Assembly (NCBI RefSeq): GCF_022664455.2
Contig: NZ_JAKRKC020000002.1
Span: forward strand, 2,604,001-2,668,000
From: Actinomadura luzonensis
GTDB taxonomy: Bacteria; Actinomycetota; Actinomycetes; Streptosporangiales; Streptosporangiaceae
Direction of reading: 5' to 3'
DNA length: 64,000 nucleotides
The number at the start of each line of letters is the position of its first letter. Within the stretch, counting starts at the first letter, position 1. The notes under the pieces are model-generated. The model worked only from the letters and a program-made list of their open reading frames with translations, searched no databases and had not been told where the DNA came from. Shown here piece by piece: positions 27,113 to 36,746 of the stretch. Both the position numbers and the translations under genes were made by a program.

Positions 27113-27671
27113 CACGCGACTCCTGGCGGGGCTTGTCGGCCGGGGTCGTGCTCGGCGTGACCCGGCGCCACAGGTCGTCGAAGGCGACGGTGTCGTAGAA
27201 GGCCACACCCTCGACGACCTTGCCCGCGCGAACCCGCATGATCCACACGTAGCTGTTGGTGTAGGGCTTGCCGTCGTTGGCGACGCCGCGTCCGGCCCAG
27301 TACACGATCATCGTGTCCGTGTCGCAGAAGATGCGATGGACGCGGGTGGGCCGGAAGGGGGTCGGCGACCGGTCGAAGCGGGCGCCGAAGGGCTCGTAGA
27401 CCTCATCGACGAACTGCTGCTTGCCGCGGTAGAGCTTGGAGACCGCCGAGCGCCCCTCGATGCGCCAGACGACGCCGGGGGCGAACACGTCGGTGATGGA
27501 GCCCTTGCCGGTCCGCCATGCCTCGAACGCGTCGCGGATCACGCGCCGGCCGGCTTGGTCGCATCCTTGCGGAGCACGCGCCGCGTGGGCGGTCAGGTCC
27601 GTTGCCAGGACAGATCCGGCGATCAGCATGAACATGCCGGACATCCGGCCCAGTGTGTTGATGAGTGTCAC
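27093..27671 (-). CDS. Exported SnoaL/NTF2-like protein
   Basis: 192 residues. MSGMFMLIAGSVLATDLTAHA reads as a signal peptide. The rest follows the SnoaL/nuclear-transport-factor-2 fold: a helix-rich start (VIRDAFEAWRTGKGSITDVF), the strand VVWRIEGRS, and the closing pair YVWIMRVRAGKVVEGVAFYDT. Such proteins are small-molecule isomerases, hydrolases or binding proteins; catalytic residues cannot be assigned. First gene of a pair with the EF-hand protein. Intergenic DNA 27672-27886 upstream is AT-richer near the start and shows no gene. Confidence 0.78.
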   Translation of the reverse strand: MTLINTLGRMSGMFMLIAGSVLATDLTAHAARAPQGCDQAGRRVIRDAFEAWRTGKGSITDVFAPGVVWRIEGRSAVSKLYRGKQQFVDEVYEPFGARFDRSPTPFRPTRVHRIFCDTDTMIVYWAGRGVANDGKPYTNSYVWIMRVRAGKVVEGVAFYDTVAFDDLWRRVTPSTTPADKPRQESRDARHRH

Positions 27672-27886
27672 GGCTTCCCTCTATCAGACGTGGTCTGCCT
27701 CCTCGATGCCCAGTGATCAACGCGCCTGACCTGGGAAAACGGAAAAATTTACGGCATGGGGCGCCGACGTGTTCATCACCCTGCACTGCGAGTTCGGGCT
27801 CCCGGCCCCGTGGCGGTCGTTCGGCTGGGGCTCCGACACGCCGTTGCGGAGCCGTCCCCGCGGACGTGCGCACCACGACGGGGGCG

Positions 27887-28717
27887 TCATTCCCAGGCCG
27901 CCCGTTCGTCCTTGACGAACTGCTCGAAGGCGATCGGTGCCCGGCCCAGCAATCTCCGTACGTCGTCGGTGACGCCGGCAGCCAGCCCGAGCCGGCACAT
28001 CGAGTACAGCGCCAGCGTCACCGCGGCCATCGGCACGTCCATGCCGTGCCGCCGGGCATGCCGCCAGTAGGCGACCGGCCCTGGAGCCGCGTACCGCACG
28101 GTCCGGCCCAGCACTGCGGAGATCACGCCGGCGGCGTCGGCGTAGCTGAGCGCCTCGGCCCCCGTAGGGGTGTACGCCTGGCCGGCGTGACCGTCCTCGC
28201 GCAGGGCGAGAGCGGCCACTTCGGCCACGTCCCGGACGTCGACGAAGGACGTACGACCCCGCCCGGCGGGCACCATGATGACGCCTTCGTCGCGAATCTC
28301 GGCGGCGTGCGTGGTCGACAGATTCTGCATGAAGAATCCGGAACGCACGAACGTCCAGTCCATGCCGGAGCCGGCCAGCCACCTCTCCAGCGCCCGGTGC
28401 GGCACGAACGGGTTCTTCTCCGCGCCCTGCAGCGACAGCAGCACCATGTGCCGCACGCCCATGCGGCGGGCCGCCTCCAGGGCGGGAAGCATGTCGCGGC
28501 TGACATTGCCGAGCTGCGGAGGACGCATCAGGAACACCCTCTCGACCCCCTGGAAGGCATCGCCGTAGGTGCTCGGATCGGTGAACGAGAAGCGCACGGC
28601 GTCCCGTCCCTCGGGCCTCATCATCGCCGGCCGTACTTCAGCACCGGCTCGGCGCAGCAGTCTCACCAGATGGCCGCCGACCCGGCCCGTCGCCCCTGTC
28701 ACCAATATGCCTGCCAT
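27887..28717 (-). CDS. NmrA-like NAD(P)-binding oxidoreductase
   Basis: 276 residues. The N-terminal Rossmann motif VTGATGRVGGHLV is the atypical-SDR GxxGxxG form. The segments RVFLMRPPQ, HMVLLSLQGAEKN and DWTFVRSGFFMQN match NmrA/QOR2-type proteins that bind NAD(P)H and act as redox sensors or quinone reductases. The active-site YxxxK of classical SDRs is not evident, as expected for this group. It stands alone between non-coding gaps of about 170-215 bp that show no clear feature. Confidence 0.86.
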   Translation of the reverse strand: MAGILVTGATGRVGGHLVRLLRRAGAEVRPAMMRPEGRDAVRFSFTDPSTYGDAFQGVERVFLMRPPQLGNVSRDMLPALEAARRMGVRHMVLLSLQGAEKNPFVPHRALERWLAGSGMDWTFVRSGFFMQNLSTTHAAEIRDEGVIMVPAGRGRTSFVDVRDVAEVAALALREDGHAGQAYTPTGAEALSYADAAGVISAVLGRTVRYAAPGPVAYWRHARRHGMDVPMAAVTLALYSMCRLGLAAGVTDDVRRLLGRAPIAFEQFVKDERAAWE

Positions 28718-28890
28718 GGCTGCACACTACGGCGGGGCCGGGATCGTCCCACCGGGACCAAAGCCACGGACCCGGCGCCGAAAGCCCCTCAGGCTGAGTG
28801 GCCGCAGGTCAGCCCTGGGGTCACAACAGGACAGGCAGCCGGACGAGGCCCCGGACGATCGCGCCGGGCCGCCAGCCGCCCACCGTCTGT

Positions 28891-30938
28891 CTAGGTGAGG
28901 AGCGTGTAGTCCTGCAAGGTCGGCGGCCAGAGGGCGTCCTCGCCCGTCATGGCCGCCGGCTCGTACGTGTGCAGCTCCAGCGTGAGGTCCTCGGCGCACC
29001 AGTAGGCCGCCTCGCGGTGCGCGCCGCGGCCCTCGCACCACAGCCTGCGCTCCCGGTGGACGACGTACACGAAGTAGGCGTACGACTCGACGTCGTGGTG
29101 CGCGACGCGGGCGGTCTCCAGCGCCTCGTGCGCCTCGTACACCACGCCGGTGCGGCCGTCGAGGAAGAGGTGCCAGGTGTCCAGCCCGTCGAGCAGGAAC
29201 AGGGCGCCGAGGTCGGCCGGCAGGCCCGCGCAGGCGCGCAGCTCGTCCACGCTGCCGGGCCAGGACGCGGTCAGCGGCTCGGCGAAGCGGCGAGCTCCGC
29301 CCGGCCGGACGGGCTGGTGGAGGCCGTCCGCGGGCAGGCCGACCTCGGCCAGGAAGCGGCGGGTGGGCGCGTGCGTGATCGCGGGGTGGAGCTCGTCGCC
29401 GGCCGGCCGGACGACGCCTGCCTGGCCGTACAGGCTCTCCAGCAGCTCGCGCGTGACCCTGGTCGGCGGGCGGAGCAGCGGAAGCGGGGTGATGGCGCCG
29501 GGCCCGCCCGCCAGGCGCTCGTGGTGGGCCAGGTGGTCGTCTACGTACACGGGCGTGGACAGCTCGGCCGAGACCGGCCAGCCCCGCATGACGGCGGCCA
29601 GCTCCCCGTGCGCCGCCACGGGCGGGGCGACGGCCTCGGCCAGCGCGGGCAGGCTGATGGCGTACGCGGGCAGGCGCGGCTCGGCCAGGGCAGCCGGTCC
29701 GCGGCCTCCGCCACGCCGCGGGCGGCGGCCTCCGGGGCGTCGCGGTGCCGGCCGCAGTGCAGCAACCGCCACGTGTACGGGCCGAGCGGGTCGAAGGCGA
29801 GGGCCAGCGTGCCGGCGGCGGCACGGCCGTCCGGCGACAGGCCGTCCAGCCAGGCACGCGCCACCCGCACGTCCATCGGCAGGTCAGGGCCCGGGTCGGC
29901 GCCCACGGCCCGGGCGGCGAACGCGGCGAGCCCCGGCGAGGGATACACCTGGCCGGCGGTGAACGGCGACCGCTCCACCCGCTCGGCGTCGTACCAGGCG
30001 GTGAAGGCGGCGCGGTCGGTGGCCCGCGGGTCGTCCAGGTCGAGGACGAACGCCGGCGGGCCGAGGCCCTCCGCGGCGTCCGGGCGGCTCAGCTCCACGA
30101 GCAGGCGGACGTGCGGATGGACGGCCAGGGGAAGGACGAGCTCGGCGAACGCCCGCTCGGGGTCGTTGCTCCTGTGGACATCGGCCACGGTGACGAGCAC
30201 GGGCCGGTCGATCGCGGGCCGGTCGATCGCGGGCTCTTCGAGCGCGGCCAGGCCGGCGTCGCCGAGCTTGAGCTGCCCGGCCAGATCCCGCACGGCGTCG
30301 TCCACGTCCCTCCCGCGCAGGCAGATCGCCGCTTCGGCGGGACCCGGGTAGCCGGACCAGTCCCAGACGCCGGAGTAGCTGAACCAGGACAGCAGCCGCG
30401 TCTTGCCGGCGGCGGGCGAGCCGGTGACGACGCAGATCCGCGGCCCGTAGGGATCCTCCCGCCAGCGCAGCAGGGCGTCCGCGGCAGGGGCGCGACCGGC
30501 CGTGGGCTCGTCGCGGATGCCGCGCCCGGGGCGCGCCTCCACCCAGGCGGGCGAGGCGGCCAGGTAGTCGGGGACCGCGGGCGGGCCGCCCAGGAGCGCC
30601 CGGACGAACGTGGTGATGGCCGTGTGGAACTCCAGCATCATCGCCGCGGCCTCGGCCCAGGCCTCCCGTGTCCCGGTCACGCAGGGCTCGTCCCTGTGCC
30701 GGGTCAGGAGCATGGTGTCGTCGTCGTGATCGTCGGCCAGCTCGGCCAGGTGCTCGAAGAACGCGTCCTGGATCGTCCGCAGCCTGCCGACGTGCTCACG
30801 CAGCCGTTGCGCTTCCGGGTGCTCGCCGAGCTCGGCCAGCACGCCGTCGAAGTGCGCGATCCGCACGTCCGGCCAGGGCAGGCCGACGACCCGGAACGCG
30901 GTGAGGAGGTGGGAGGGCAGGTCGCGCGGTACTTCCAT
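28891..30938 (-). pseudogene. P-loop ATPase with C-terminal SUKH-4 domain, split by one frameshift
   Basis: Two frames join into one protein. The first, from ATG 30938, carries a Walker A-like CVVTGSPAAGKTRLLS and continues to AARGVAEAADRL. At about 29690-29700 it must shift to the second frame, which resumes at LAEPRLPAYAISLPALAEAV and runs to the stop at 28891. The total of 2048 bp is one base short of a multiple of three, so a single missing base explains it. The last 200 residues (THAPTRRFLAEVGLP, LDGLDTWHLFLDGRTG) fit the SUKH-4 immunity family. An intact gene would give about 682 residues. Either a recent inactivation or an assembly error. Confidence 0.75.
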
Positions 30939-30999
30939 GGTGGCGACGAGTCTAGGGCAGCGGGTCTCGACCCCGGTCCCGGCAGGTGGGATGTGATCG

Positions 31000-31490
31000 A
31001 GTACGCAGCGACTGCCCGGGCAGTGCCTGTCCGAGGACGCCCGCCTGCGGCCCACCGCGCGGGAGGCGCTGCTGCAGGTCCTGATGGGGGCGGGCCTCGC
31101 GGCCGCACTCATGGCGGGCACCGGGATCACGCCGGCGCCACGCGACGCCACAGGCCACCGGGACGCCCGGCCGAGCGGCCCGGTCGCCACGCCCACGGTG
31201 TCCACGCTGCCCCGGCCGACCAGGACGTTCATGCTGCTGCCCGGCAGCTCGGTCACCGTCCATGAGCGCGACGACGACCCTCTGAGGCTGAGCTCCTACG
31301 AGACGGGCGGGAGCGGCCCACCTCTGCACCCGCAAGCCCGGCAGCCAGGGCTTCGTCCAGCAGAGCACGTTCCTCCACTACGCGCTGAGCCCCTCTGGCG
31401 GCCAGGCGCCGCCCACCCGTACCCGCTGCGAAGACCGATACTCCGTCGTCTCCGTCATCGGCCGGGAGACGGAACCGGTGGCGAGGCGGG
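31000..31490 (+). pseudogene. Remnant of a Ser/Thr protein kinase with C-terminal sensor region
   Basis: From about 31000 a frame reads CLSEDARLRPTAREALLQVL, the end of a Hanks-type kinase lobe, then a hydrophobic segment and a PATPTVSTLPRP-like linker up to DDPLRLSSYETGG. Near 31310-31320 the meaningful frame shifts by one and continues as LCTRKPGSQGFVQQ, HYALSPSGGQ and DRYSVVSVIGRET, a propeller-like sensor. The kinase core upstream is missing and the sensor is cut short. This is a decayed gene, not an expressed protein. Confidence 0.6.
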
Positions 31491-31612
31491 CACCGGCTGT
31501 GACGGTGCTGACCGGTCTCCGATTTATACGTTTTCTTGACGCCTTCACCCCATCACTGGCCCTTTTGCCCTGGGTAGTGTGCGATGCGTCTTGGCGGGGG
31601 TCTGGGTGAAGG

Positions 31613-33532
31613 GTGACCGTCATGGTGCTGGCGAAGCGGCCGGCTCCCACGGAAGGAACGCTGCGTTCCTGGCTGTTGCAGGGGCTGCAGACCGACCGCA
31701 GGCAGATCGAGCACGGCCCCCACGTCAAGCACCCGTGGTGGCGGGTGATGTGCCTGACCGGCGTGGACTACTTCTCCACCCTCGGCTACCAGCCCGGCAT
31801 CGCCGCGCTCGCGGCCGGGCTGCTGTCGCCGCTGGCCACGCTGTTCCTGGTGGCGCTGACCCTGTTCGGCGCGCTGCCGGTCTACCGCAGGGTGGCCGCC
31901 GAGAGCCCGTACGGTCAGGGCTCGATCGCCATGCTGGAGAAGCTGGCTCCGCAGTGGTGGGGCAAGTTCTTCGTGCTGGCCCTGCTCGGGTTCGCGGCCA
32001 CCGACTTCGTGATCACGATGACGCTGTCGGCGGCGGACGCGACCGCGCACGTCCTGGAGAACCCGTTCGTGCCGGGCTTCCTGCACGGGCAGCGGGTGCC
32101 GGTGACACTGGTGCTGCTGGCGGCGCTCGGCGGGGTGTTCCTGCTGGGCTTCACCGAGGCGATCGGCATCGCGGTGCTGCTGGTGTTCGCCTACCTGGGC
32201 CTGAACGCGGTCGTGGTGGCCACCGCGATCGTGCATGTGCTCGAAGCACCGCAGGTCGTGGTGGACTGGCAGCGGGCGCTGAGCGTGGACCTCGCCGGCC
32301 CGCCGGCCATGATCGGGCTGTCGCTGCTGGTGATGCCGAAGCTGGCGCTGGGCATGTCCGGGTTCGAGACCGGCGTGGCGGTGATGCCGGTGGTCAAGGG
32401 CGACATCCAGGAACGCGTCAAGGGCACCCGGCGGCTGCTCACCGTCGCCGCGCTGATCATGAGCGTCTTCCTGGTCTTCTCCAGCTTCGTGACCACCGTG
32501 CTCATCCCGCACGAGGAGTTCGAGGAGGGCGGCAGGGCGAGCGGGCGGGCACTCGCCTACCTGGCGCACGGCTACCTGGGGGAGTGGTTCGGCACCGCGT
32601 ACGACGTGTCCACGATCGCGATCCTGTGGTTCGCCGGGGCGTCGGCGATGGCCGGGCTGATCAACCTGGTGCCGCGCTACCTGCCCCGCTACGGCATGGC
32701 GCCGGAGTGGACGGGTGCGGTGCGGCCGCTGGTGCTGGTGTTCTCGGCGATCGCGTTCGCCATCACGATCATCTTCGACGCCGATGTGACGGCTCAGGGC
32801 GGCGCGTACGCCACCGGCGTGCTCGTGCTGATGCTGTCGGCGGCCGTCGCGGTGACGCTGTCGGCGCACAAGAAGCGGCAGCGGGTGGCGACCGGCGGGT
32901 TCGCCGCGATCTCGGCGGTGCTGGCGTACACGCTGGTCGACAACGTGATCGAGCGGCCGGACGGCGTGAAGATCGCCGCGTTCTTCATCGCGGCCATCGT
33001 CGTCACCTCGCTGATCTCGCGAGCCACCCGCTCCACCGAGCTGCGCGTCACCGAGGTGCATCTCGATCCGCTGGCCGAGCGGTTCGTCAACGACCTGTGC
33101 GGCGAGGTGCACGTGATCGCCAACGAGCCGCACAGCCGGGATCAGAACGAGTACACCGGCAAGCTGCGCGAGACCTGGCTCAACCACCGGCTGCGCAGCT
33201 CCGAGCCGGCGCTGTTCGTGGAGGTGACGGTGCCGGACGCCTCCGAGTTCGAGACCGAGCTGCACGTCAAGGGCGAGGAGCGGTACGGCCGCCAGATCCT
33301 CACCATCGAGAGCTCCGCCGTGCCGAACACCCTGGCCGCGCTCCTGCTGCACCTGCGCGACCGCACCGGCTCGGTGCCGCACATCTACTTCCACTGGACG
33401 GAGGGCAACCCCGTCGGGTCGATGCTGCGTTACCTGGTCTTCGGCGGCGGCGACGTACCGCCGCTGACCCGCGAGGTGCTGCGCCAGGCCGAACCCGACC
33501 TGGAACGCCGGCCGCACGTCCACGTCGGCTGA
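31613..33532 (+). CDS. APC-superfamily permease with C-terminal cytosolic domain
   Basis: 639 residues starting at GTG 31613 after GGGTGAAGGG. About 11-12 membrane helices are visible; the first begins near GVDYFSTLGYQPGIAALAAG, a segment conserved in a large actinobacterial APC (amino acid/polyamine/cation) group. The last roughly 180 residues (from ELRVTEVHLDPLAERFVNDL) are soluble. Substrate unknown: amino acids or potassium are both possible for this group. The 120-bp leader shows no riboswitch that I recognise. Monocistronic in appearance. Confidence 0.83.
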   Translation: MTVMVLAKRPAPTEGTLRSWLLQGLQTDRRQIEHGPHVKHPWWRVMCLTGVDYFSTLGYQPGIAALAAGLLSPLATLFLVALTLFGALPVYRRVAAESPYGQGSIAMLEKLAPQWWGKFFVLALLGFAATDFVITMTLSAADATAHVLENPFVPGFLHGQRVPVTLVLLAALGGVFLLGFTEAIGIAVLLVFAYLGLNAVVVATAIVHVLEAPQVVVDWQRALSVDLAGPPAMIGLSLLVMPKLALGMSGFETGVAVMPVVKGDIQERVKGTRRLLTVAALIMSVFLVFSSFVTTVLIPHEEFEEGGRASGRALAYLAHGYLGEWFGTAYDVSTIAILWFAGASAMAGLINLVPRYLPRYGMAPEWTGAVRPLVLVFSAIAFAITIIFDADVTAQGGAYATGVLVLMLSAAVAVTLSAHKKRQRVATGGFAAISAVLAYTLVDNVIERPDGVKIAAFFIAAIVVTSLISRATRSTELRVTEVHLDPLAERFVNDLCGEVHVIANEPHSRDQNEYTGKLRETWLNHRLRSSEPALFVEVTVPDASEFETELHVKGEERYGRQILTIESSAVPNTLAALLLHLRDRTGSVPHIYFHWTEGNPVGSMLRYLVFGGGDVPPLTREVLRQAEPDLERRPHVHVG

Positions 33533-33569
33533 GCCGGGGAGCCGGTGGGCCGGTGGGCCGGACCGGCGT

Positions 33570-33714
33570 CGGCCGAGGCAGGAGCGGACGGCCCTCGCCA
33601 GGTTCGCCGCGCGCGGGTCGTCCGGCCGGTAGTTCCAGAGGTTCGTGACGTAGGCGAAGCCGATCGACCCGCCGGAGCCCGGATGCCCGCACGACGCGGG
33701 CCCGGTCATCGGCA
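33570..33714 (-). pseudogene. C-terminal remnant of a beta-lactamase-family serine hydrolase
   Basis: The leftward frame reads SCGHPGSGGSIGFAYVTN and then DDPRAANLARAVRSCLG. GHPGxGGSxGF.. followed by AYVTN is the C-terminal KTG-box region of class C beta-lactamase-like esterases. No matching N-terminal part with the SxxK box is found nearby, so only a short fossil remains in the 295-bp gap between the permease and the monooxygenase gene. Confidence 0.5.
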
Positions 33715-33827
33715 TCGGCGGCCAGGCCCGCCAGAACCCCGGCGACAACGGGCCTGGACCGAGCCGGGCATCCACACGGCGTTCACCCAGGCGGTCACCG
33801 TCTCCGCGTCGAGGCCGGTGGTCGCGA

Positions 33828-35357
33828 TCACCCGGACGTCGTCGAGGCGCCGAACCAGCGCACCAGCGCGGCCTCCAGACCGGCGGCGTCCAGGCCCGAC
33901 CAGGCCACGTAGCCGTCGGGGCGGACGAGCATGGCCGGGACCGGAGAGTCGCCGCTGGTCGCGCGGACGTGGCGGACGTGGCCGGCCCACGGCGAGGCGA
34001 CGGCGGCAAGGGCGTCCTCGCCGGTGAGGTCGAGGAGCAAGGGGCGGGCGTCACGGAGGAGTTCGGCGAGGCGTCGCGCACGCCCGTCGCCGGTGACCAG
34101 GTCGAGGGGCGGCACGAACCAGCCGGTCGGCGAGACGGGATCGTCCTCGCCCATGTCGTGACGGACGTCGGTCCCCGCGACCAGGTCGGCGATCGCCTGG
34201 ACGTTCCCGGCGTGGCCGAGGAGCTCGGTGAACAGGTGGCGCAGCGCGGTGACGTCGTCGCCGGGGGACAGCAGAGCGGTGGCGGCCTGGGTGTGCAGGG
34301 CGACGCGGCGGGCGGCCGTCCGGCGTTCGCTCTCGTAGGTGTCCAGGAGGTGGGCCGGGGCGTGGCCGTGGAGGGTGGCGGCGAGCTTCCACGCCAGGTT
34401 GGCCGCGTCCTGCAGCCCGAGGTTGAGCGTGGGGCCGTGGCTGACGTGCGCCGCGTCGCCGGCGATGAGGACGCGGCGGTCGCGGTAGCGGGCGGCCAGG
34501 CGGGTGTTGCGCCCGCACTGGCGGCGCAGCAGGGTGGGCGCGCCGGCGGCGGGCGGGGCGAGAGGGAGGCGTACGCCGAGGACGCGTTCGACGCTTTTCT
34601 CCATCTCGTCGAGCGTCATCGGCGTCTCGGTGTCGGGGTGGTCCTCCCATTCGGTGGTGCTGACGAGGGGCCGCAGCGGATCGTGGGCGAGGAAGGTGAA
34701 GACGCCGTGGGCGGTGCGGTGGAAGTGGGCGGGGATGTCGCCGAGGCCGTCCACGGTGAGGCGGCCGCCGGGGCGGAGCTGGAGGCGCTCGTCGGGGGCG
34801 ATCAGGGCCGTCCGGTCCACGGCGTTGGGGTTGTTGTGCCCGGGGAAGGCGATGCCGGCCTGCTTGCGGACCCCGCTGTGGGCGCCGTCGCAGCCGACGA
34901 GGTAGCGGGCGGCGAGGGTGGTCGTGCTCCCGTCCGGGGTGCGCGCCGCCACTTGGACGTGGTCGGCAGTCTGGGTGAAGGAGACGACGTCCCAGCCGCG
35001 GCGGACGGCGGCGCCGAGTTCGGTGGCGCGTTCGTGCAGGACGTGTTCGAGACGGCGCTGGTCGCAGGGCAGGAGGTGCATGGGGTTGCGCCCGCCGAGC
35101 GCGTGCAGGGGAAGGGGCAGGCCGCCGAAGAAGAAGCCGGGCGCGGGCCGGGGGACGCCCTGGCCGCCCAGGCGTTCGTAGAGGCCGCGGTGGTCGAGAA
35201 GCTGGACGATCTGGCCGGCCAGGCCGTGCGCCTTGTCCGACCGGTCGGGTTCGGGGAGCCGTTCCAGGACCAGGGGGTGCACTCCGGCGAGGCGGAGCTC
35301 GCAGGCGAGGAAGAGGCCGGCGGGTCCGCCGCCGACGATGATGACGTCGTACATCAT
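33828..35357 (-). CDS. FAD-dependent aromatic monooxygenase (class A, PgaE/Rox-like)
   Basis: 509 residues from ATG 35357 (a second ATG follows at once). Class A flavin hydroxylase motifs: GGGPAGLFLACELRL (FAD dinucleotide site), LVGCDGAHSGVRKQ (DG motif) and RVLIAGDAAH...LNLGLQDAANLAWKL (GD motif). The GD region is shortened: the usual HSPxGGQG before LNLGLQDA is replaced by HVSHGPT, which may alter flavin binding. C-terminal thioredoxin-like domain present. Such enzymes hydroxylate polyketides, phenols or antibiotics such as rifampicin. The divergent TetR gene 63 bp away is its probable repressor, giving a detoxification-type pair. Confidence 0.87.
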   Translation of the reverse strand: MMYDVIIVGGGPAGLFLACELRLAGVHPLVLERLPEPDRSDKAHGLAGQIVQLLDHRGLYERLGGQGVPRPAPGFFFGGLPLPLHALGGRNPMHLLPCDQRRLEHVLHERATELGAAVRRGWDVVSFTQTADHVQVAARTPDGSTTTLAARYLVGCDGAHSGVRKQAGIAFPGHNNPNAVDRTALIAPDERLQLRPGGRLTVDGLGDIPAHFHRTAHGVFTFLAHDPLRPLVSTTEWEDHPDTETPMTLDEMEKSVERVLGVRLPLAPPAAGAPTLLRRQCGRNTRLAARYRDRRVLIAGDAAHVSHGPTLNLGLQDAANLAWKLAATLHGHAPAHLLDTYESERRTAARRVALHTQAATALLSPGDDVTALRHLFTELLGHAGNVQAIADLVAGTDVRHDMGEDDPVSPTGWFVPPLDLVTGDGRARRLAELLRDARPLLLDLTGEDALAAVASPWAGHVRHVRATSGDSPVPAMLVRPDGYVAWSGLDAAGLEAALVRWFGASTTSG

Positions 35358-35420
35358 GCCCTTTAGGTACGCGGTTGTATCCAACGAGGACACCGTAGGG
35401 CGTCGCGATAAGGTACACAA

Positions 35421-36029
35421 GTGAATCTCAAAGCGGGCAGGACTCGGCGTCGCGGGCCCGAACTGGAGGACGCGATCCTCGACGCCGCCTGGCACGTGCT
35501 GGTCGAGCACGGCTACCACGGCTTCACCTACGAGGCCGTCGCCGCCCGCGCCGGCACCAGCCGTCCGGTGCTCTACCGGCGATGGGCGCGGCGCGAGGAC
35601 CTGCTGCACGCGACCCTGACCAGGTTCTGGTGGTCACAGCCGATCGAGGTGCCCGACACCGGCAGCCTCCGCGAGGACGCGATCGGCCTGCTGCGCAACG
35701 CCGACGCCGCCCGGCGCATGATCACATTGCTCAGCGTGCAGCTCGCCGACTACTTCCGCGAGTCCGGCACCAACTTCAGCGAACTGCGCGCCGCGCTCGG
35801 CACGCCGGGCGAGGCGACCGGCTTCGAGATGATCGTGGCGCGGGCGGTCGAGCGTGGCGAACTGCCCGCCGTGCCGCGTTCGCCGCGCGTGGTGAACCTG
35901 CCGTTCGACCTGTTCCGCCACGACGTCCTGATGACGATGCGCGCGGTCCCCGAGGAGTCGATCGTCGAGATCGTCGACGAGGTCTGGCTCCCGCTGCTCC
36001 GACTGGTGGGAGTGGCGGACTGCCCCTGA
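35421..36029 (+). CDS. TetR-family transcriptional regulator
   Basis: 202 residues from GTG 35421. The N-terminal helix-turn-helix reads FTYEAVAARAGTSRPVLYRRW, preceded by the usual ILDAAWHVLVEHGY helix. The C-terminal ligand domain is of the TetR_C type. It is divergent from the flavin monooxygenase across a 63-bp spacer that contains GGTACG and GGTACA repeats and a GATAAGGT -10-like element. Probable repressor of itself and the monooxygenase, released by an aromatic ligand. Confidence 0.9.
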   Translation: MNLKAGRTRRRGPELEDAILDAAWHVLVEHGYHGFTYEAVAARAGTSRPVLYRRWARREDLLHATLTRFWWSQPIEVPDTGSLREDAIGLLRNADAARRMITLLSVQLADYFRESGTNFSELRAALGTPGEATGFEMIVARAVERGELPAVPRSPRVVNLPFDLFRHDVLMTMRAVPEESIVEIVDEVWLPLLRLVGVADCP

Positions 36030-36248
36030 CCGCTGCGGCGCTGTTGGCCGTCGCCGGGGTCTGAGCTGACATGGCGATCTCAATGATCTGGCGGCACGCA
36101 CGGTCCCTGCACAAGAGCGACGATGGAGCAACCAAGCATGATCAACGGGGAGATCCGAGGGACTTGAGCCCACGATCCGGGACCCTCGTCGTGCTCGTGG
36201 TACCGGAGTGGCTGACGCCCGATGCCGCTCCGGAGCCGGCAGCCGGAG

Positions 36249-36746
36249 TCAGCGGTCCTGGACGAACCAGGTGCTGCCGTCGATGAGCTCCCGGGTCGCG
36301 TCGAGATGACCGGCGTGGCAGGCCGTCTCGGCGATGACGTGCAGGATGACCTCCCGCAGGCTGCGCAGGCGCCAGTCGCCGAACCGCCCGGGCGGCCACC
36401 AGGCCGGCGGCGCGTCCAGGGAGACGGCGGTGCCGATGACGGCGTTCGCTGCCTCGATCTCCCGCCGGTAGTCGCGCAGCACCGCCTCGGCTGGCACCTG
36501 CGGATCGACCCGCCAAGCATCATCACCGTCGTCGATCACGTCAGGGCCGCCGGCCACGACGGCGCGGAACCAGAACCGCTCGACGTCCAGGGACAGATGC
36601 CGCACCAGGCCTAGGCATGCCCACCCGGACGGCAGCACCGGCCGCCGCAGCGCCTCCTCGCCCAGTCCCTCCAGAATGCCCAGGACGTGCCGCCGCTGGG
36701 CGTCCAGACAGGCAACCAGTGCGTCGAGCTCCGTGGTGGCGGTCAT
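36249..36746 (-). CDS. DinB-family (DUF664) putative metal-dependent protein
   Basis: 165 residues. The four-helix DinB fold is indicated by LVRHLSLDVERFWF (first metal-ligand His), a C-terminal HVIAETACHAGHLDATREL (HxxxxxxHxxH-like ligands) and the conserved W near PGRFGDW. Members are thiol-transferases or of unknown role. Its ATG overlaps the sigma-factor stop (ATGA), so it is the last gene of a three-gene operon. The 219-bp gap downstream (36030-36248) shows no gene. Confidence 0.85.
   Translation of the reverse strand: MTATTELDALVACLDAQRRHVLGILEGLGEEALRRPVLPSGWACLGLVRHLSLDVERFWFRAVVAGGPDVIDDGDDAWRVDPQVPAEAVLRDYRREIEAANAVIGTAVSLDAPPAWWPPGRFGDWRLRSLREVILHVIAETACHAGHLDATRELIDGSTWFVQDR

Noticed and set aside
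27672..27886. Open frames on both strands between the SnoaL-like and NmrA-like genes
   Set aside because: No ribosome site, no recognisable motif and no consistent codon pattern.
31540..31612. Riboswitch in the leader of the APC permease
   Set aside because: The leader is short and no conserved riboswitch core or strong stem was found by eye.
36121..36190. Possible tRNA or hairpin in the gap before the DinB gene
   Set aside because: Arms CGAGGG/CCCTCG are only six bases with a 20-base loop; no cloverleaf or anticodon arm can be drawn.
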